This document shows, piece by piece, positions 54,938 to 64,000 of a stretch of DNA of 64,000 bases. The notes under the pieces were generated by a model. That model was not told the origin of the DNA. It saw only the letters and a list, made by a program, of their open reading frames with translations, and ran no database searches. The position numbers and the translations under genes were made by a program. Numbering within the stretch: the stretch's first letter is position 1; every line of letters begins with the position of its first letter. Source of the stretch: Streptomyces hayashii (GTDB lineage Bacteria; Actinomycetota; Actinomycetes; Streptomycetales; Streptomycetaceae); NCBI RefSeq assembly GCF_024539815.1, contig NZ_JAHHIU010000001.1, forward strand, positions 16,191 through 80,190, given 5' to 3'.

Positions 54938-55318
54938 ATCGGTGCCGGTGTGCCGTCCGCGTCGGGGCGAGGGTGGCACACCGGTGTCCTCGGGGAGGTG
55001 AAAGGCACGGGAGGTGAAAGGCGTCACACCGGCTGAACTCCGTCAGCCCGGCGTCCGTGGGTACGGATGACCACCGGACGACGGACGACGGACGACGGAC
55101 GACGGACGACCGACGGATGGCGGACCACCGGCTGGCGACGGACGGCGCGCCACCGGCGGACGACGACCGGCGACCGGCGACCGGGCCCAGTGGTGCGGAG
55201 CAAGGCCGCCCAGAGGTCTAAACCAATCTGCCGGCGGCCCTTGTCATCGGGCCCTTGGGTCTGATGAGCTGTGGCCTGGGACACAACGGACACGGACACC
55301 CTTCGAAAGGGAGATGTC
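54938..55318. other. acs upstream region
   Basis: About 380 bases between the SulP fusion and the acs leader. It contains a 7-bp tandem repeat; no gene is recognised. Confidence 0.5.
55076..55110. repeat. 7-bp tandem repeat upstream of acs
   Basis: Five perfect copies of GGACGAC, flanked by degenerate copies. Unit length is not a multiple of three, in keeping with non-coding DNA. Confidence 0.85.
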
Positions 55319-55369
55319 GTGAGCAACGAGAGCCTGGCCAACCTGCTGAGGGAGGAGAGTGGCGTATGA
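55319..55369 (+). CDS. acs leader peptide mimicking the Acs N-terminus
   Basis: A 16-codon ORF: GTG start, GGGAGATGTC upstream, and peptide (M/V)[15 protein letters not shown]. Its TGA overlaps the acs ATG (GTATGA). The peptide strongly resembles the acs product N-terminus [18 protein letters not shown] recall Acs of other Streptomyces starting [16 protein letters not shown], so this may be the ancestral start cut off by a small duplication, leaving a coupled leader. It could set acs translation by coupling. Confidence 0.55.
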   Translation: MSNESLANLLREESGV

Positions 55370-57327
55370 GCGAGTCTCCCTCACTTTCCAACCTGCTCAA
55401 GGAAGAGCGCAGGTTCGAGCCGCCCGCCGACCTGGCGGCTCACGCCAACGTCACGGCGGAGGCGTACGAGCAGGCCAAGGCTGACAGGCTCGGCTTCTGG
55501 GCCGAGCAGGCCCGTCGGCTGGCCTGGGCCAAGGAGCCGACGGAGACGCTGGACTGGTCGAACCCGCCGTTCGCCAAGTGGTTCAAGGACGGCGAACTCA
55601 ACGTCGCCTACAACTGCGTCGACCGCCATGTCGAGGCCGGGCACGGTGAGCGCGTCGCCATCCACTTCGAGGGCGAGCCGGGCGACAGCCGTTCCATCAC
55701 CTACGCCGAGCTCAAGGACGAGGTCTCGAAGGCGGCCAACGCGCTGCTGGAGCTGGGCGTCCGCAAGGGCGACCGGGTCGCGGTCTACATGCCGATGATC
55801 CCGGAGACGGCGATCGCGATGCTGGCCTGCGCGCGGATCGGCGCCGCGCACTCCGTCGTCTTCGGCGGCTTCTCCGCGGACGCGCTGGCCACCCGCATCC
55901 AGGACGCGGACGCCAAGGTCGTCATCACGTCCGACGGCGGATACCGGCGCGGCAAGCCGTCCGCGCTGAAGCCGGCCGTCGACGACGCGCTCACGCGCAC
56001 GGACAACGTCCGGCATGTGCTGGTGGTGCGGCGCACCGGCCAGGACGTCGCCTGGACCGAGGGCCGCGACGTGTGGTGGCACGAGGCGGTGGACCGTCAG
56101 TCGACCGAGCACACGCCCGAGGCGTTCGAGGCCGAGCACCCGCTGTTCATCCTGTACACCTCGGGCACCACGGGGAAACCGAAGGGCATCCTGCACACCT
56201 CCGGCGGCTACCTCACGCAGACCGCGTACACGCACCACGCGGTCTTCGACCTCAAGCCGGAGACCGACGTGTACTGGTGCACCGCCGACGTCGGCTGGGT
56301 CACCGGGCACTCGTACATCGTCTATGGGCCGCTGGCGAACGGCGCGACGCAGGTCATGTACGAGGGCACGCCCGACACGCCGCACCAGGGGCGCTTCTGG
56401 GAGATCGTGCAGAAGTACGGGGTGACGATCCTGTACACGGCGCCGACCGCCATCCGCACGTTCATGAAGTGGGGCGACGACATCCCCGCGAAGTTCGACC
56501 TCAGCAGCCTGCGTGTGCTGGGCTCGGTCGGCGAGCCGATCAACCCCGAGGCCTGGATCTGGTACCGCAAGCACATCGGCGCCGACCGGACGCCCGTCGT
56601 GGACACGTGGTGGCAGACCGAGACCGGCGCGATGATGATCTCCCCGCTGCCGGGCGTGACGGCGACGAAGCCGGGTTCCGCGCAGACGCCACTGCCCGGC
56701 ATCTCCGCGACCGTCGTCGACGACGAGGCGAACGAGGTGCCCGACGGCGGCGGCGGCTATCTGGTCCTCACCGAGCCGTGGCCGTCGATGCTGCGCACCA
56801 TCTGGGGCGACGACCAGAGGTTCCTCGACACGTACTGGGCGCGCTTCGAGGGCAAGTACTTCGCGGGCGACGGCGCGAAGAAGGACGACGACGGGGACAT
56901 CTGGCTCCTGGGACGCGTCGACGACGTCATGCTCGTGTCGGGCCACAACATCTCCACCACGGAGGTCGAGTCGGCGCTCGTGTCCCATCCGTCCGTCGCC
57001 GAGGCGGCTGTCGTGGGCGCGGCGGACGAGACGACCGGGCAGGCCATCGTCGCCTTCGTCATTCTGCGCGGCACGGCGAACGCCGAGGACGAGCAGCTCG
57101 TCGCCGACCTGCGCAACCACGTCGGGGCCACGCTCGGCCCGATCGCCAAGCCGAAGCGGATCCTGCCGGTGGCCGAGCTGCCGAAGACGCGCTCCGGCAA
57201 GATCATGCGGCGGCTGCTGCGCGACGTGGCGGAGAACCGTCAGCTGGGTGACGTCACGACCCTGACCGACTCCACGGTCATGGACCTCATCCAGGCGAAG
57301 CTGCCGGCGTCCCCGAGCGAGGACTGA
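55366..57327 (+). CDS. acs: acetyl-CoA synthetase
   Basis: 653 residues, full length for the family. Makes acetyl-CoA from acetate, ATP and CoA via acetyl-AMP. Motifs: [11 protein letters not shown] (~264), [12 protein letters not shown], the WWQTETG adenylate motif, the hinge [15 protein letters not shown], and [11 protein letters not shown] with the catalytic Lys that is controlled by acetylation. The start at 55366 follows GGGAGGAG; it overlaps the stop of a leader ORF. Next to nhaA downstream but separated by a 430-bp spacer. Confidence 0.96.
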   Translation: MSESPSLSNLLKEERRFEPPADLAAHANVTAEAYEQAKADRLGFWAEQARRLAWAKEPTETLDWSNPPFAKWFKDGELNVAYNCVDRHVEAGHGERVAIHFEGEPGDSRSITYAELKDEVSKAANALLELGVRKGDRVAVYMPMIPETAIAMLACARIGAAHSVVFGGFSADALATRIQDADAKVVITSDGGYRRGKPSALKPAVDDALTRTDNVRHVLVVRRTGQDVAWTEGRDVWWHEAVDRQSTEHTPEAFEAEHPLFILYTSGTTGKPKGILHTSGGYLTQTAYTHHAVFDLKPETDVYWCTADVGWVTGHSYIVYGPLANGATQVMYEGTPDTPHQGRFWEIVQKYGVTILYTAPTAIRTFMKWGDDIPAKFDLSSLRVLGSVGEPINPEAWIWYRKHIGADRTPVVDTWWQTETGAMMISPLPGVTATKPGSAQTPLPGISATVVDDEANEVPDGGGGYLVLTEPWPSMLRTIWGDDQRFLDTYWARFEGKYFAGDGAKKDDDGDIWLLGRVDDVMLVSGHNISTTEVESALVSHPSVAEAAVVGAADETTGQAIVAFVILRGTANAEDEQLVADLRNHVGATLGPIAKPKRILPVAELPKTRSGKIMRRLLRDVAENRQLGDVTTLTDSTVMDLIQAKLPASPSED

Positions 57328-57756
57328 GCCGGCGGGACCGAGCGTCCGGGGGCCGAGCACCAATGGCCCGGCCCCCGGACGGCTCCACGCGCCGCACCCC
57401 AGCGCCACGCCACGCCACGCCGCCTGGCCGGCTCCTCTGGCCGGCTTCCCTAACCGGCGTCCCTGGCCCGCTTGCCTGGCCCGCTTGCCTGGCCCGCTTC
57501 GCCGGCCTCCCTGGCCCGCTTCCGGGCCGCGCCCCCTGGACGGGCTCCCCCCGAGGTGGCCGTGCGGCGCGGCGGCAGGGCGGCATGAAGCGGCGCGGCG
57601 CCCTTTTTGCACCTACCGTGAAAGGTGCCGGATGCCGCCCGATGCACCCGGGCTGCCTTTTAGGTAAACTAAACAAAAGAACGTGACGTTCAAGGTGCGC
57701 CGGGAAGTCTGGTCGGCAAGTCGCTCTGTCCTGCCCACCGACCGGAGGCCGCCGCC
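57328..57756. other. acs-nhaA spacer
   Basis: About 430 bases. Contains a 13-bp tandem repeat and, at 57655-57690, an abrupt AT-rich island (TTTTAGGTAAACTAAACAAA) about 70-100 bases upstream of nhaA that is the best promoter candidate. Confidence 0.5.
57461..57521. repeat. 13-bp tandem repeat in acs-nhaA spacer
   Basis: Three adjacent copies of (G/C)CCTGGCCCGCTT and a fourth after a 10-base gap. Confidence 0.8.
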
Positions 57757-59217
57757 GTGACCGCGCCCCGCACCCCGAACCCCCGCAACGTTCTCGGACG
57801 GCTCTCCCTCCCCGAACGGAACTTCGTCGCGGAGGCGCTGCGCACCGAGACCGTCGGCGGCGTGCTACTGCTCGTGGCCGCCGTCGCCGCGCTGGTCTGG
57901 GCGAACGTCCCGGCGCTGCACGACAGCTACGAGAGTGTCAGCGACTTCCACCTGGGGCCCGAGGCCCTCGGGCTGCACCTGTCCGTCGCCCACTGGGCGG
58001 CCGACGGACTGCTGGCCGTCTTCTTCTTCGTCGCCGGCATCGAGCTCAAGCGCGAGCTCGTCGCCGGAGACCTCAAGGATCCCCGGGCAGCAGCGCTCCC
58101 CGTGGTGGCCGCGCTGTGCGGGATGGCCGTTCCGGCGCTCGTCTACACGCTGACCAGCCTCACCGGCAGCGGCTCCCTCGCCGGTTGGGCCGTGCCCACG
58201 GCCACCGACATCGCGTTCGCCCTCGCCGTGCTCGCCGTCATCGGCACGTCCCTGCCGAGTGCCCTGCGCGCCTTCCTGCTCACTCTCGCCGTCGTCGACG
58301 ACCTGTTCGCCATCCTGATCATCGCGGTGTTCTTCACGAGCACCATCGACTTCGCGGCGCTGGCCGGCGCGGTCGCCGGGCTCGTCGTGTTCTGGGTGCT
58401 GCTGCGCCGGGGCGTGCGCGGCTGGTACGTCTACCTGCCGCTCGCGCTCGTGATCTGGGCGCTGATGTACAACAGCGGGGTGCACGCCACGATCGCCGGC
58501 GTCGCGATGGGCCTGATGCTGCGCTGCACGACGCGCGAGGGCGAGGAGCGCTCCCCCGGCGAGCGGATCGAGCATCTCGTGCGTCCGCTCTCCGCGGGGC
58601 TCGCGGTCCCGTTGTTCGCCCTGTTCAGCGCCGGTGTGACGATCTCGGGGCCCGCCCTCGCGGACGTGTTCGCCAGGCCGGAGACGCTGGGCGTCGTCCT
58701 CGGTCTCGTCGTCGGCAAGACGGTCGGCATCTTCGGCGGCACCTGGCTGACCGCCCGTTTCACCCGTGCCTCGCTCAGCGAGGACCTCGCCTGGGCGGAC
58801 GTCTTCGCCGTCGCGTCGCTGGCCGGCATCGGCTTCACCGTCTCGCTGCTGATCGGGGAGCTCGCCTTCGAGGGCGATCCGGTCCTGGTCGACGAGGCCA
58901 AGGCCGCCGTCCTGCTGGGATCGGTGATCGCCGCGAGCCTCGCGACGGTGCTGCTGAAGCTGCGCAACGCCAAGTACCGCCGGATGTGCGAGAACGAGGA
59001 GCGCGACGAGGACCTCGACGGCATCCCGGACGTCTACGAGCAGGACGACCCGTCGTACCACCTGCGCATGGCGGACATCCACGACGGCAAGGCCGCGGAG
59101 CACCGCCGGATCGCCGAGGAGATCACCCGCCGGCTCGCCCGCGAGGACGACGCCGCGCGCCACGGGCTTGCCGAAGTACCGGGCGGGGCAGGCGAGGACG
59201 ACGACCGTCCGGCATGA
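57757..59217 (+). CDS. nhaA: Na+/H+ antiporter NhaA
   Basis: 486 residues, about 12 membrane helices. Exchanges cytoplasmic Na+ or Li+ for external H+. The functional Asp pair is in LAVVDDLFAIL and the TDIAFALAV motif is present. A ~75-residue hydrophilic C-terminal tail (DEDLDGIPDVYEQDD then a charged helix) is longer than in E. coli NhaA and may be regulatory. GTG start with GGAGG nine bases upstream. The holin-like gene follows 59 bases later. Confidence 0.94.
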   Translation: MTAPRTPNPRNVLGRLSLPERNFVAEALRTETVGGVLLLVAAVAALVWANVPALHDSYESVSDFHLGPEALGLHLSVAHWAADGLLAVFFFVAGIELKRELVAGDLKDPRAAALPVVAALCGMAVPALVYTLTSLTGSGSLAGWAVPTATDIAFALAVLAVIGTSLPSALRAFLLTLAVVDDLFAILIIAVFFTSTIDFAALAGAVAGLVVFWVLLRRGVRGWYVYLPLALVIWALMYNSGVHATIAGVAMGLMLRCTTREGEERSPGERIEHLVRPLSAGLAVPLFALFSAGVTISGPALADVFARPETLGVVLGLVVGKTVGIFGGTWLTARFTRASLSEDLAWADVFAVASLAGIGFTVSLLIGELAFEGDPVLVDEAKAAVLLGSVIAASLATVLLKLRNAKYRRMCENEERDEDLDGIPDVYEQDDPSYHLRMADIHDGKAAEHRRIAEEITRRLAREDDAARHGLAEVPGGAGEDDDRPA

Positions 59218-59276
59218 TCTGACGGGACGGTACAAAAGAAGTCAGAAACACAGAGCAGCAGGAGAGGGAGAACGCG

Positions 59277-59765
59277 ATGAGCGCACCCGACGGCAGCCCG
59301 GTCGGCGCCGAACGCAGCATCGGCCAGCTGTTCGCCTCGGCGACGACCGAGTTGTCGGCGCTGGTGCACGACGAGATCGCGCTGGCGAAGGCCCAGCTGA
59401 AGCAGGACGTCAAGCGCGGCGCGGTGAGCGGCGGGGCCTTCTCGGTGGCCGGCGCGGTACTGGTGTTCTCGCTGCCGATGCTGAACTTCGCCCTGGCGTA
59501 CGGCATCCGGACGTGGAGCGACTGGAACCTCGCGATCTGCTTCCTGCTGTCCTTCGCGGCGAACGTGCTGGTCGCGCTCGTCCTCGTGCTGATCGGCGTG
59601 GTCTTCGCGAAGAAGGCGCAGAAGAGCAAGGGCCCGCAGAAGGTCGCCGCGTCCATGAAGGAGTCGGCGGGCGTGCTGCAGAACGCCAAGCCGCACCCGC
59701 GGCCCGAACTCGCTCAGGACCGGGTCCCGGAGGCCATCGAGGCTGTGGCACGCTCATCGTCATGA
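59277..59765 (+). CDS. phage-holin-like (DUF1469/PF07332) membrane protein
   Basis: 162 residues with two membrane helices (AFSVAGAVLVFSLPMLNFAL and ICFLLSFAANVLVALVLVLIG) between hydrophilic ends. It matches the holin superfamily III protein found next to nhaA in Streptomyces, which is not phage-derived here; no lysis genes are near. The role is unknown; an effect on envelope or cell shape is often suggested. AGGAGAGGGAG precedes the ATG. Its stop overlaps the next start (ATGA). Confidence 0.85.
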   Translation: MSAPDGSPVGAERSIGQLFASATTELSALVHDEIALAKAQLKQDVKRGAVSGGAFSVAGAVLVFSLPMLNFALAYGIRTWSDWNLAICFLLSFAANVLVALVLVLIGVVFAKKAQKSKGPQKVAASMKESAGVLQNAKPHPRPELAQDRVPEAIEAVARSSS

Positions 59766-60718
59766 CGGACCCCGACGGCACCACCCCTCCGGCCCAGCCC
59801 GCTTCGGTCGTACGACCGGACGCCGTCTTCGGCGTGCCGGTCACCCACCGCGAGGTCGCCGCGAACGGTGCGCGGTTCCACATCGCGGAGATGGGTGACG
59901 GTCCGCTGGTCATGCTCGTCCACGGTTTTCCGCAGTTCTGGTGGACCTGGCGGCACCAACTGGTGGCCCTGGCCGACGCCGGCTTCCGGGCCGTCGCGAT
60001 GGACCTGCGGGGCGTGGGCGGCAGCGACCGCACGCCCCGCGGGTACGACCCGGCCAACCTCGCCCTCGACATCACGGGCGTGATCCGCTCCCTGGGCGAG
60101 CCGGACGCCGCGCTGGTCGGCCACGACCTCGGCGGTTACCTGGCGTGGACGGCGGCCGTGATGCGCCCCAAGCTGGTGCGCCGGCTCGCCGTCGCCTCCA
60201 TGCCCCATCCCCGGCGCTGGCGGTCGGCGATGCTCGCCGACGTCCGGCAGACCTCCGCGAGTTCCCACATCTGGGGCTTCCAGCGGCCGTGGATCCCCGA
60301 GCGCCGGCTCACCGCCGACGACGGTGAGCTGGTGGGCCGGCTGATCAGGGACTGGTCCGGGCCGACGCTCCCGGACGACGAGGCGGTGGAGACGTACCGC
60401 CGCGCGATGTGCATCCCCTCCACCGCGCACTGCGCCGTCGAGCCGTACCGCTGGCTGGTGCGCTCCCTCGCCCGTCCGGACGGCGTCCAGTTCTACCGGC
60501 GTATGAAGCGGCCCGTACGGGTTCCCACGCTGCATCTGCACGGCTCCCTCGATCCGGTGATGCGCACCCGCAGCGCGGCCGGCTCCGGCGAGTACGTCGA
60601 AGCGCCGTACCGCTGGCGGCTGTTCGACGGCCTCGGACACTTCCCGCACGAAGAGGATCCGGTCGCTTTCTCCACCGAACTGGTCAATTGGCTGAAGGAT
60701 CCCGAACCCGATCGGTGA
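59762..60718 (+). CDS. alpha/beta hydrolase, epoxide-hydrolase-like
   Basis: 318 residues. HGFPQFWWTWRHQL contains the oxyanion HGFP, the nucleophile elbow is VGHDLGGYLA with Asp instead of Ser, the acid is probably in HGSLDPV and the base His in GLGHFPHE. An Asp nucleophile is typical of epoxide hydrolases and haloalkane dehalogenases, so an ester mechanism on small epoxides is likely. No signal peptide. Translationally coupled to the holin-like gene. Confidence 0.88.
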   Translation: MTDPDGTTPPAQPASVVRPDAVFGVPVTHREVAANGARFHIAEMGDGPLVMLVHGFPQFWWTWRHQLVALADAGFRAVAMDLRGVGGSDRTPRGYDPANLALDITGVIRSLGEPDAALVGHDLGGYLAWTAAVMRPKLVRRLAVASMPHPRRWRSAMLADVRQTSASSHIWGFQRPWIPERRLTADDGELVGRLIRDWSGPTLPDDEAVETYRRAMCIPSTAHCAVEPYRWLVRSLARPDGVQFYRRMKRPVRVPTLHLHGSLDPVMRTRSAAGSGEYVEAPYRWRLFDGLGHFPHEEDPVAFSTELVNWLKDPEPDR

Positions 60719-60845
60719 CAGATCGACAGCGCCCGGTATCCGGATCTGAACGTCTGTACTACGAACAGCCAAATGCCCGACGCATAGGCCAATTGGCGGC
60801 CCCCTGGGCGGTTATCGACCTTGGGGCAGGGGCAGACGTCCGGGT

Positions 60846-61031
60846 ATGGGCTGGACGCACGACTACAGTGACGCAGCACGCACCCGCCGCTCGGCCAGTG
60901 GCCTGAGCCCCCACCAGCGAGGTGCCGCCGACCCGCAGCTGCCGGGTACCGATCTGCGCGTGGGGATCCCGCGCATCCTGCGTCGCCGGGCCCGCTGGGT
61001 CTCGGTCCGTCTGCGTCACCCGCGAGGCTGA
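60846..61031 (+). CDS. small basic protein, hypothetical
   Basis: 61 residues, Arg-rich, with no membrane segment; it starts MGWTHDYSDAARTRRSA and ends RRRARWVSVRLRHPRG. The codon pattern is good for its length and I recall similar short proteins at this place in other Streptomyces. The ribosome site is weak. Convergent with the MarP-like gene 34 bases away. Confidence 0.55.
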   Translation: MGWTHDYSDAARTRRSASGLSPHQRGAADPQLPGTDLRVGIPRILRRRARWVSVRLRHPRG

Positions 61032-61065
61032 TCCGCCGAACGGCCCAGGGCCCGCGCGAGACCCC

Positions 61066-62265
61066 TCACAGGGCGCAGCTGTCGCTGTCCACCTGCTGAC
61101 CGGCCGTCCGGCCGGCCGTGATGTCCTGGCGGATCTCGTCGGCGGTGAGGGCGTAGCCGGTCTCGGCGTCGTCGAGCGACTTCGCGAAGACCACGCCGTA
61201 CACCTTGCCCTCGGTGGTGAGCAGCGGGCCTCCGGAGTTGCCCTGACGGACGGTCGCGTACAGCGAGTACACATCACGGCGCACGGTGCCGCGGTGGTAG
61301 ATGTCCGGGCCGTTGGCGGTGATGCGACCGCGTACCCGCGCGGCCCGCACGTCGTAGGACCCGTTCTCCGGGAAGCCGGCCACGATCGCGCTGTCGCCGC
61401 TCGCCGCGTCGTCGGTGGAGAACTGCAGCGCGGGCGCGTCGAGTTCCGGTACGTCGAGGATGGCGATGTCGCGCTTCCAGTCGTACAGGACGACCGTGGC
61501 GTCGTACTTGCGGCCCTCGCCGCCTATCTGGACCGTCGGCTCGTCGACGCCGCCCACGACGTGCGCGTTGGTCATGACACGGCGCTCGCCGAAGACGAAG
61601 CCGGTGCCCTCCAGGACCTTGCCGCAGCTCTCCGCGGTGCCCATGACCTTGACGATGGAGTGCCGCGCGCGCGTGGCCACCGCGCTCTTGGCCAGGGCCG
61701 GGTCGGGCGGCTGGACGTCGGTGATCGGCTCGTTGGAGAACGGGCTGAAGACCTGCGGGAAGCCGTTCTGCGCCAGGACGGAGGAGAAGTCGGCGAACCA
61801 GGTGTCGGCCTGGTCGGGCAGCGCCCGGGACACCCCTTGCAGCACGTTGGAGCTGCGGACCTCCTTGCCCAGCGTCGGCAGGGTGGTGCCGGCGAGGGCG
61901 GATCCGATCAGCCACGCGACCAGCAGCATCGCGACCACGTTGACCAGCGCGCCGCCCGTGGCGTCCAGCGCGCGGGCCGGGGACCAGGTGATGTACCGGC
62001 GCAGCTTGTTGCCGAGGTGGGTGGTGAGAGCCTGGCCGATCGAGGCGCAGACGATCACGACGATGACCGCCACGACGGCGGCCGTGGTGCTCACCTCGGA
62101 GTTCTCGGTCAGGGCGTCCCAGACCACGGGCAGCAGATAGACGGCGACGAGGCCGCCGCCCAGGAACCCGATCACCGACAGGATGCCGACGACGAAGCCC
62201 TGGCGGTAGCCCACGACCGCGAACCAGACGGCCGCGACCAGCAACAGGATGTCCAGCACATTCAC
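61066..62265 (-). CDS. MarP-like membrane serine protease (CvpA + trypsin fold)
   Basis: 399 residues. Four N-terminal membrane helices of the CvpA/colicin V production type, then a chymotrypsin-like domain outside the membrane. The catalytic triad is His in MTNAHVVGG (~235), Asp in WKRDIAILDV (~265) and Ser in RQGNSGGPL (~343), nearly the same numbering as mycobacterial MarP, which resists acid stress by cleaving peptidoglycan hydrolases. A Cys pair may form the redox disulphide. GTG start at 62265 with AGGGTGA upstream. Thirteen bases after the NUDIX gene, so probably an operon. Confidence 0.9.
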   Translation of the reverse strand: MNVLDILLLVAAVWFAVVGYRQGFVVGILSVIGFLGGGLVAVYLLPVVWDALTENSEVSTTAAVVAVIVVIVCASIGQALTTHLGNKLRRYITWSPARALDATGGALVNVVAMLLVAWLIGSALAGTTLPTLGKEVRSSNVLQGVSRALPDQADTWFADFSSVLAQNGFPQVFSPFSNEPITDVQPPDPALAKSAVATRARHSIVKVMGTAESCGKVLEGTGFVFGERRVMTNAHVVGGVDEPTVQIGGEGRKYDATVVLYDWKRDIAILDVPELDAPALQFSTDDAASGDSAIVAGFPENGSYDVRAARVRGRITANGPDIYHRGTVRRDVYSLYATVRQGNSGGPLLTTEGKVYGVVFAKSLDDAETGYALTADEIRQDITAGRTAGQQVDSDSCAL

Positions 62266-62278
62266 GGGGATCACCCTG

Positions 62279-62974
62279 TCATGACCGCCAGTCGAGCGGG
62301 ACCTGCTTCTCCCGGTCCCAGGGGACCTCCCAGCCCGCGAAGTGCAGCAGGCGGTCGATGACACCGGCCGTGAATCCCCATACAAGAGCGGATTCGACCA
62401 GGAATGCCGGGCCGCTGTGACCACTGGGATGCACGGCCGTGGCCCGGTTGGCCGGATTCGTGAGATCCGCCACGGGGACCGTGAAGACACGGGCCGTCTC
62501 GCCGGGATCGACGACGCCCACCGGGCTCGGCTCGCGCCACCACCCCAGAACCGGGGTGACGACGAACTGGCTGACCGGGATGTACAGCTTGGGCAGCACG
62601 CCGAAGAGCTGGACGCCGGACGGATCGAGGCCGGTCTCCTCCTCGGCCTCGCGCAGAGCCGCCTTGAGCGGCCCGTCACCGTGCGGGTCGCCGTCGTCCG
62701 GGTCCAGGGCGCCGCCCGGGAAGGAGGGCTGGCCGGCGTGGGAGCGCAACGAGCTCGCCCGCTCCATGAGCAGCAGCTCGGGGCCGCGCTCGCCCTCGCC
62801 GAACAGGATCAGGACCGCCGACTGGCGCCCCGCGCCGTTCTCCGGCGGCAGGAAGCGGCTGAGCTGGCGCGGCTGGACGGTGCCCGCCGCGTGCACCACC
62901 GGGTCCAGCCAGGTGGGCAGGCCCTCCTTGCTGAGAGTCATCGGACCGCCCTGGGTACCGCTTGTGCGCGTCAT
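62279..62974 (-). CDS. NUDIX hydrolase, CoA-pyrophosphatase-like
   Basis: About 231 residues. The NUDIX box is split by a short insert: GGALDPDDGDPHGDGPL then ALREAEEETGL. The upstream motif LLLMERASSLRSHAGQPSFPGG is the CoA-binding signature of the NudL/PCD1 group, so it probably splits CoA or its derivatives. The start at 62974 is one of several options (62980 GTG, 62941 ATG). Precedes the MarP-like gene in the same direction. Confidence 0.87.
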   Translation of the reverse strand: MTRTSGTQGGPMTLSKEGLPTWLDPVVHAAGTVQPRQLSRFLPPENGAGRQSAVLILFGEGERGPELLLMERASSLRSHAGQPSFPGGALDPDDGDPHGDGPLKAALREAEEETGLDPSGVQLFGVLPKLYIPVSQFVVTPVLGWWREPSPVGVVDPGETARVFTVPVADLTNPANRATAVHPSGHSGPAFLVESALVWGFTAGVIDRLLHFAGWEVPWDREKQVPLDWRS

Positions 62975-63212
62975 CCTCACACCACCCCCCGTTCTGCCGA
63001 GTACAACGCCCGAATACCGACAGATCGTTCCGCGGGCCGCCGCGCTTTCGCCTCCGCAGCCCCCGCCGCCGCGACCGGCCCGGTCCCGAGTCTCACGAGG
63101 CCCGACGACGTCGGTGCCACGGCCCGTCCGGTCGCCGGCTCAGCCGTCACCCGTGCGGACCGTCCGGCGGCGGCTCGGGGCGCCGTCGGCCCCGCAGCCG
63201 GCCGTCCTGCCG

Positions 63213-64000
63213 TCATCCGGCCCCCAGCGGCGGGGCCGGGCGGCCACCCGCGTCCAGGTACGACTGGGGCGGGTTCAGACGCTGGCCGGGGAAGCCGCCC
63301 TTCTCGTACTTCAGGAGCTTCTCCGCCTTCTCGGGGTCCGTCTCGCCCTCGCCGTACGCCGGGCAGAGCGGGGCGACGGGGCAGGCGCCGCACGCCGGCT
63401 TGCGGGCGTGGCAGATGCGGCGGCCGTGGAAGATCACGTGGTGCGAGAGCATCGTCCACTCGCTCTTCGGGAAGAGCGCGCCGACGGCGGCCTCGATCTT
63501 GTCGGGCTCGGTCTGCTCGGTCCAGCGCCAGCGCCGCACAAGCCGCTGGAAGTGGGTGTCCACGGTGATCCCGGGCCGGCCGAACGCGTTGCCCAGCACC
63601 ACGAAGGCGGTCTTGCGGCCGACGCCGGGGAGCTTCACCAGGTCTTCCAGCCGGCCCGGGACCTCACCGCCGAACTCCTCGACCAGGGCCTTGGAGAGGC
63701 CTATCACCGACTTGGTCTTGGCCCGGAAGAAACCGGTGGGGCGGAGGATCTCCTCGACCCTCTCGGGGTCCGCGGCCGCCAGGTCCTCGGGGGTGGGGTA
63801 CGCGGCGAACAGGGCGGGGGTCGTCTGATTCACCCGGAGGTCGGTGGTCTGAGCGGACAGGACCGTGGCGATCACCAGCTGGAAGGGGTTCTCGAAGTCG
63901 AGCTCGGGGTGGGCGTAGGGGTAGATCCCGGCGAGTTCGCGGTTGATGCGGCGGGCGCGGCGCACGAGAGCGGTGCGCGACTCCGGCTTGCCGGCGGCCG
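63213..64000 (-). CDS. nth: endonuclease III, 5' end beyond the window
   Basis: At least 261 residues. A base-excision repair DNA glycosylase/AP lyase removing oxidised pyrimidines. HhH motif LPGVGRKTA with the catalytic Lys, the catalytic Asp in [10 protein letters not shown] and a [4Fe-4S] cluster motif C-x6-C-x2-C-x5-C ([17 protein letters not shown]). The frame stays open through 64000 and reads [19 protein letters not shown] at its N-terminal side, which looks like genuine Nth sequence; hence the start lies outside. A GTG at 63965 is less likely to be the true start. Confidence 0.95.
   Translation of the reverse strand, partial: AAGKPESRTALVRRARRINRELAGIYPYAHPELDFENPFQLVIATVLSAQTTDLRVNQTTPALFAAYPTPEDLAAADPERVEEILRPTGFFRAKTKSVIGLSKALVEEFGGEVPGRLEDLVKLPGVGRKTAFVVLGNAFGRPGITVDTHFQRLVRRWRWTEQTEPDKIEAAVGALFPKSEWTMLSHHVIFHGRRICHARKPACGACPVAPLCPAYGEGETDPEKAEKLLKYEKGGFPGQRLNPPQSYLDAGGRPAPPLGAG

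Noticed and set aside
59277..59765. Holin-like gene as evidence of a prophage
   Set aside because: This family is a regular chromosomal neighbour of nhaA in Streptomyces, and no other phage genes are near.

Overview
The window reads as Streptomyces chromosome. It has very high GC with G/C-biased third codon positions and many GTG or TTG starts. The block from about 21.8 kb to the right edge also follows the core-chromosome order I remember around topA and bldG in Streptomyces (recalled, not searched). 

Region 1 (1-6.7 kb) holds a large secreted LamG-domain protein on the minus strand, two small membrane-associated proteins on the plus strand, and the 3' remnant of a tyrosine recombinase gene. 

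Region 2 (6673-21719) is a 15 kb integrated island. It is bounded by a 44-bp perfect direct repeat. The right copy is the 3' half of an intact tRNA-Thr(CGT) gene and the left copy is the duplicated 3' half. Cargo: a ~2,395-residue Rhs/YD-repeat secreted protein with a ricin-type lectin insert and a variable C-terminal tip, a small gene just downstream of it, a divergent secreted protein with C-terminal FG-GAP-like repeats, and a five-gene translationally coupled cassette of unknown function. No intact integrase is present, but integrase 3'-end sequence adjoins both repeat copies, which suggests two tandem insertions at the same tRNA. 

Region 3 (21.8-40.5 kb) is housekeeping and developmental: a tripeptidyl-aminopeptidase-like lipoprotein, DNA polymerase III delta', a three-part thymidylate kinase fusion, topA, a methyltransferase, a lipoprotein, the proton pyrophosphatase hppA, an anti-sigma-factor kinase, bldG and a DEAD/DUF1998 helicase. 

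Region 4 (40.4-46.4 kb) is a minus-strand Tad/Flp pilus operon: an Ssd/CpaE-like ATPase, TadA ATPase, TadB, TadC, a pilin-like protein and two TadE-like proteins. The pilin-end genes have low-complexity C-terminal extensions. 

Region 5 (47-64 kb) holds a HAD phosphatase with a shifted C-terminal frame, a degenerate Fic-fold protein, a MinD/CooC-like ATPase, a NodB-type deacetylase lipoprotein, a SulP-carbonic anhydrase fusion, acetyl-CoA synthetase preceded by a leader ORF that mimics its own N-terminus, NhaA, a holin-like membrane protein, an alpha/beta hydrolase, a MarP-like membrane protease, a NUDIX hydrolase and endonuclease III, which runs off the right edge. Short tandem repeats (7-19 bp units) are unusually common in the spacers and low-complexity tails throughout.
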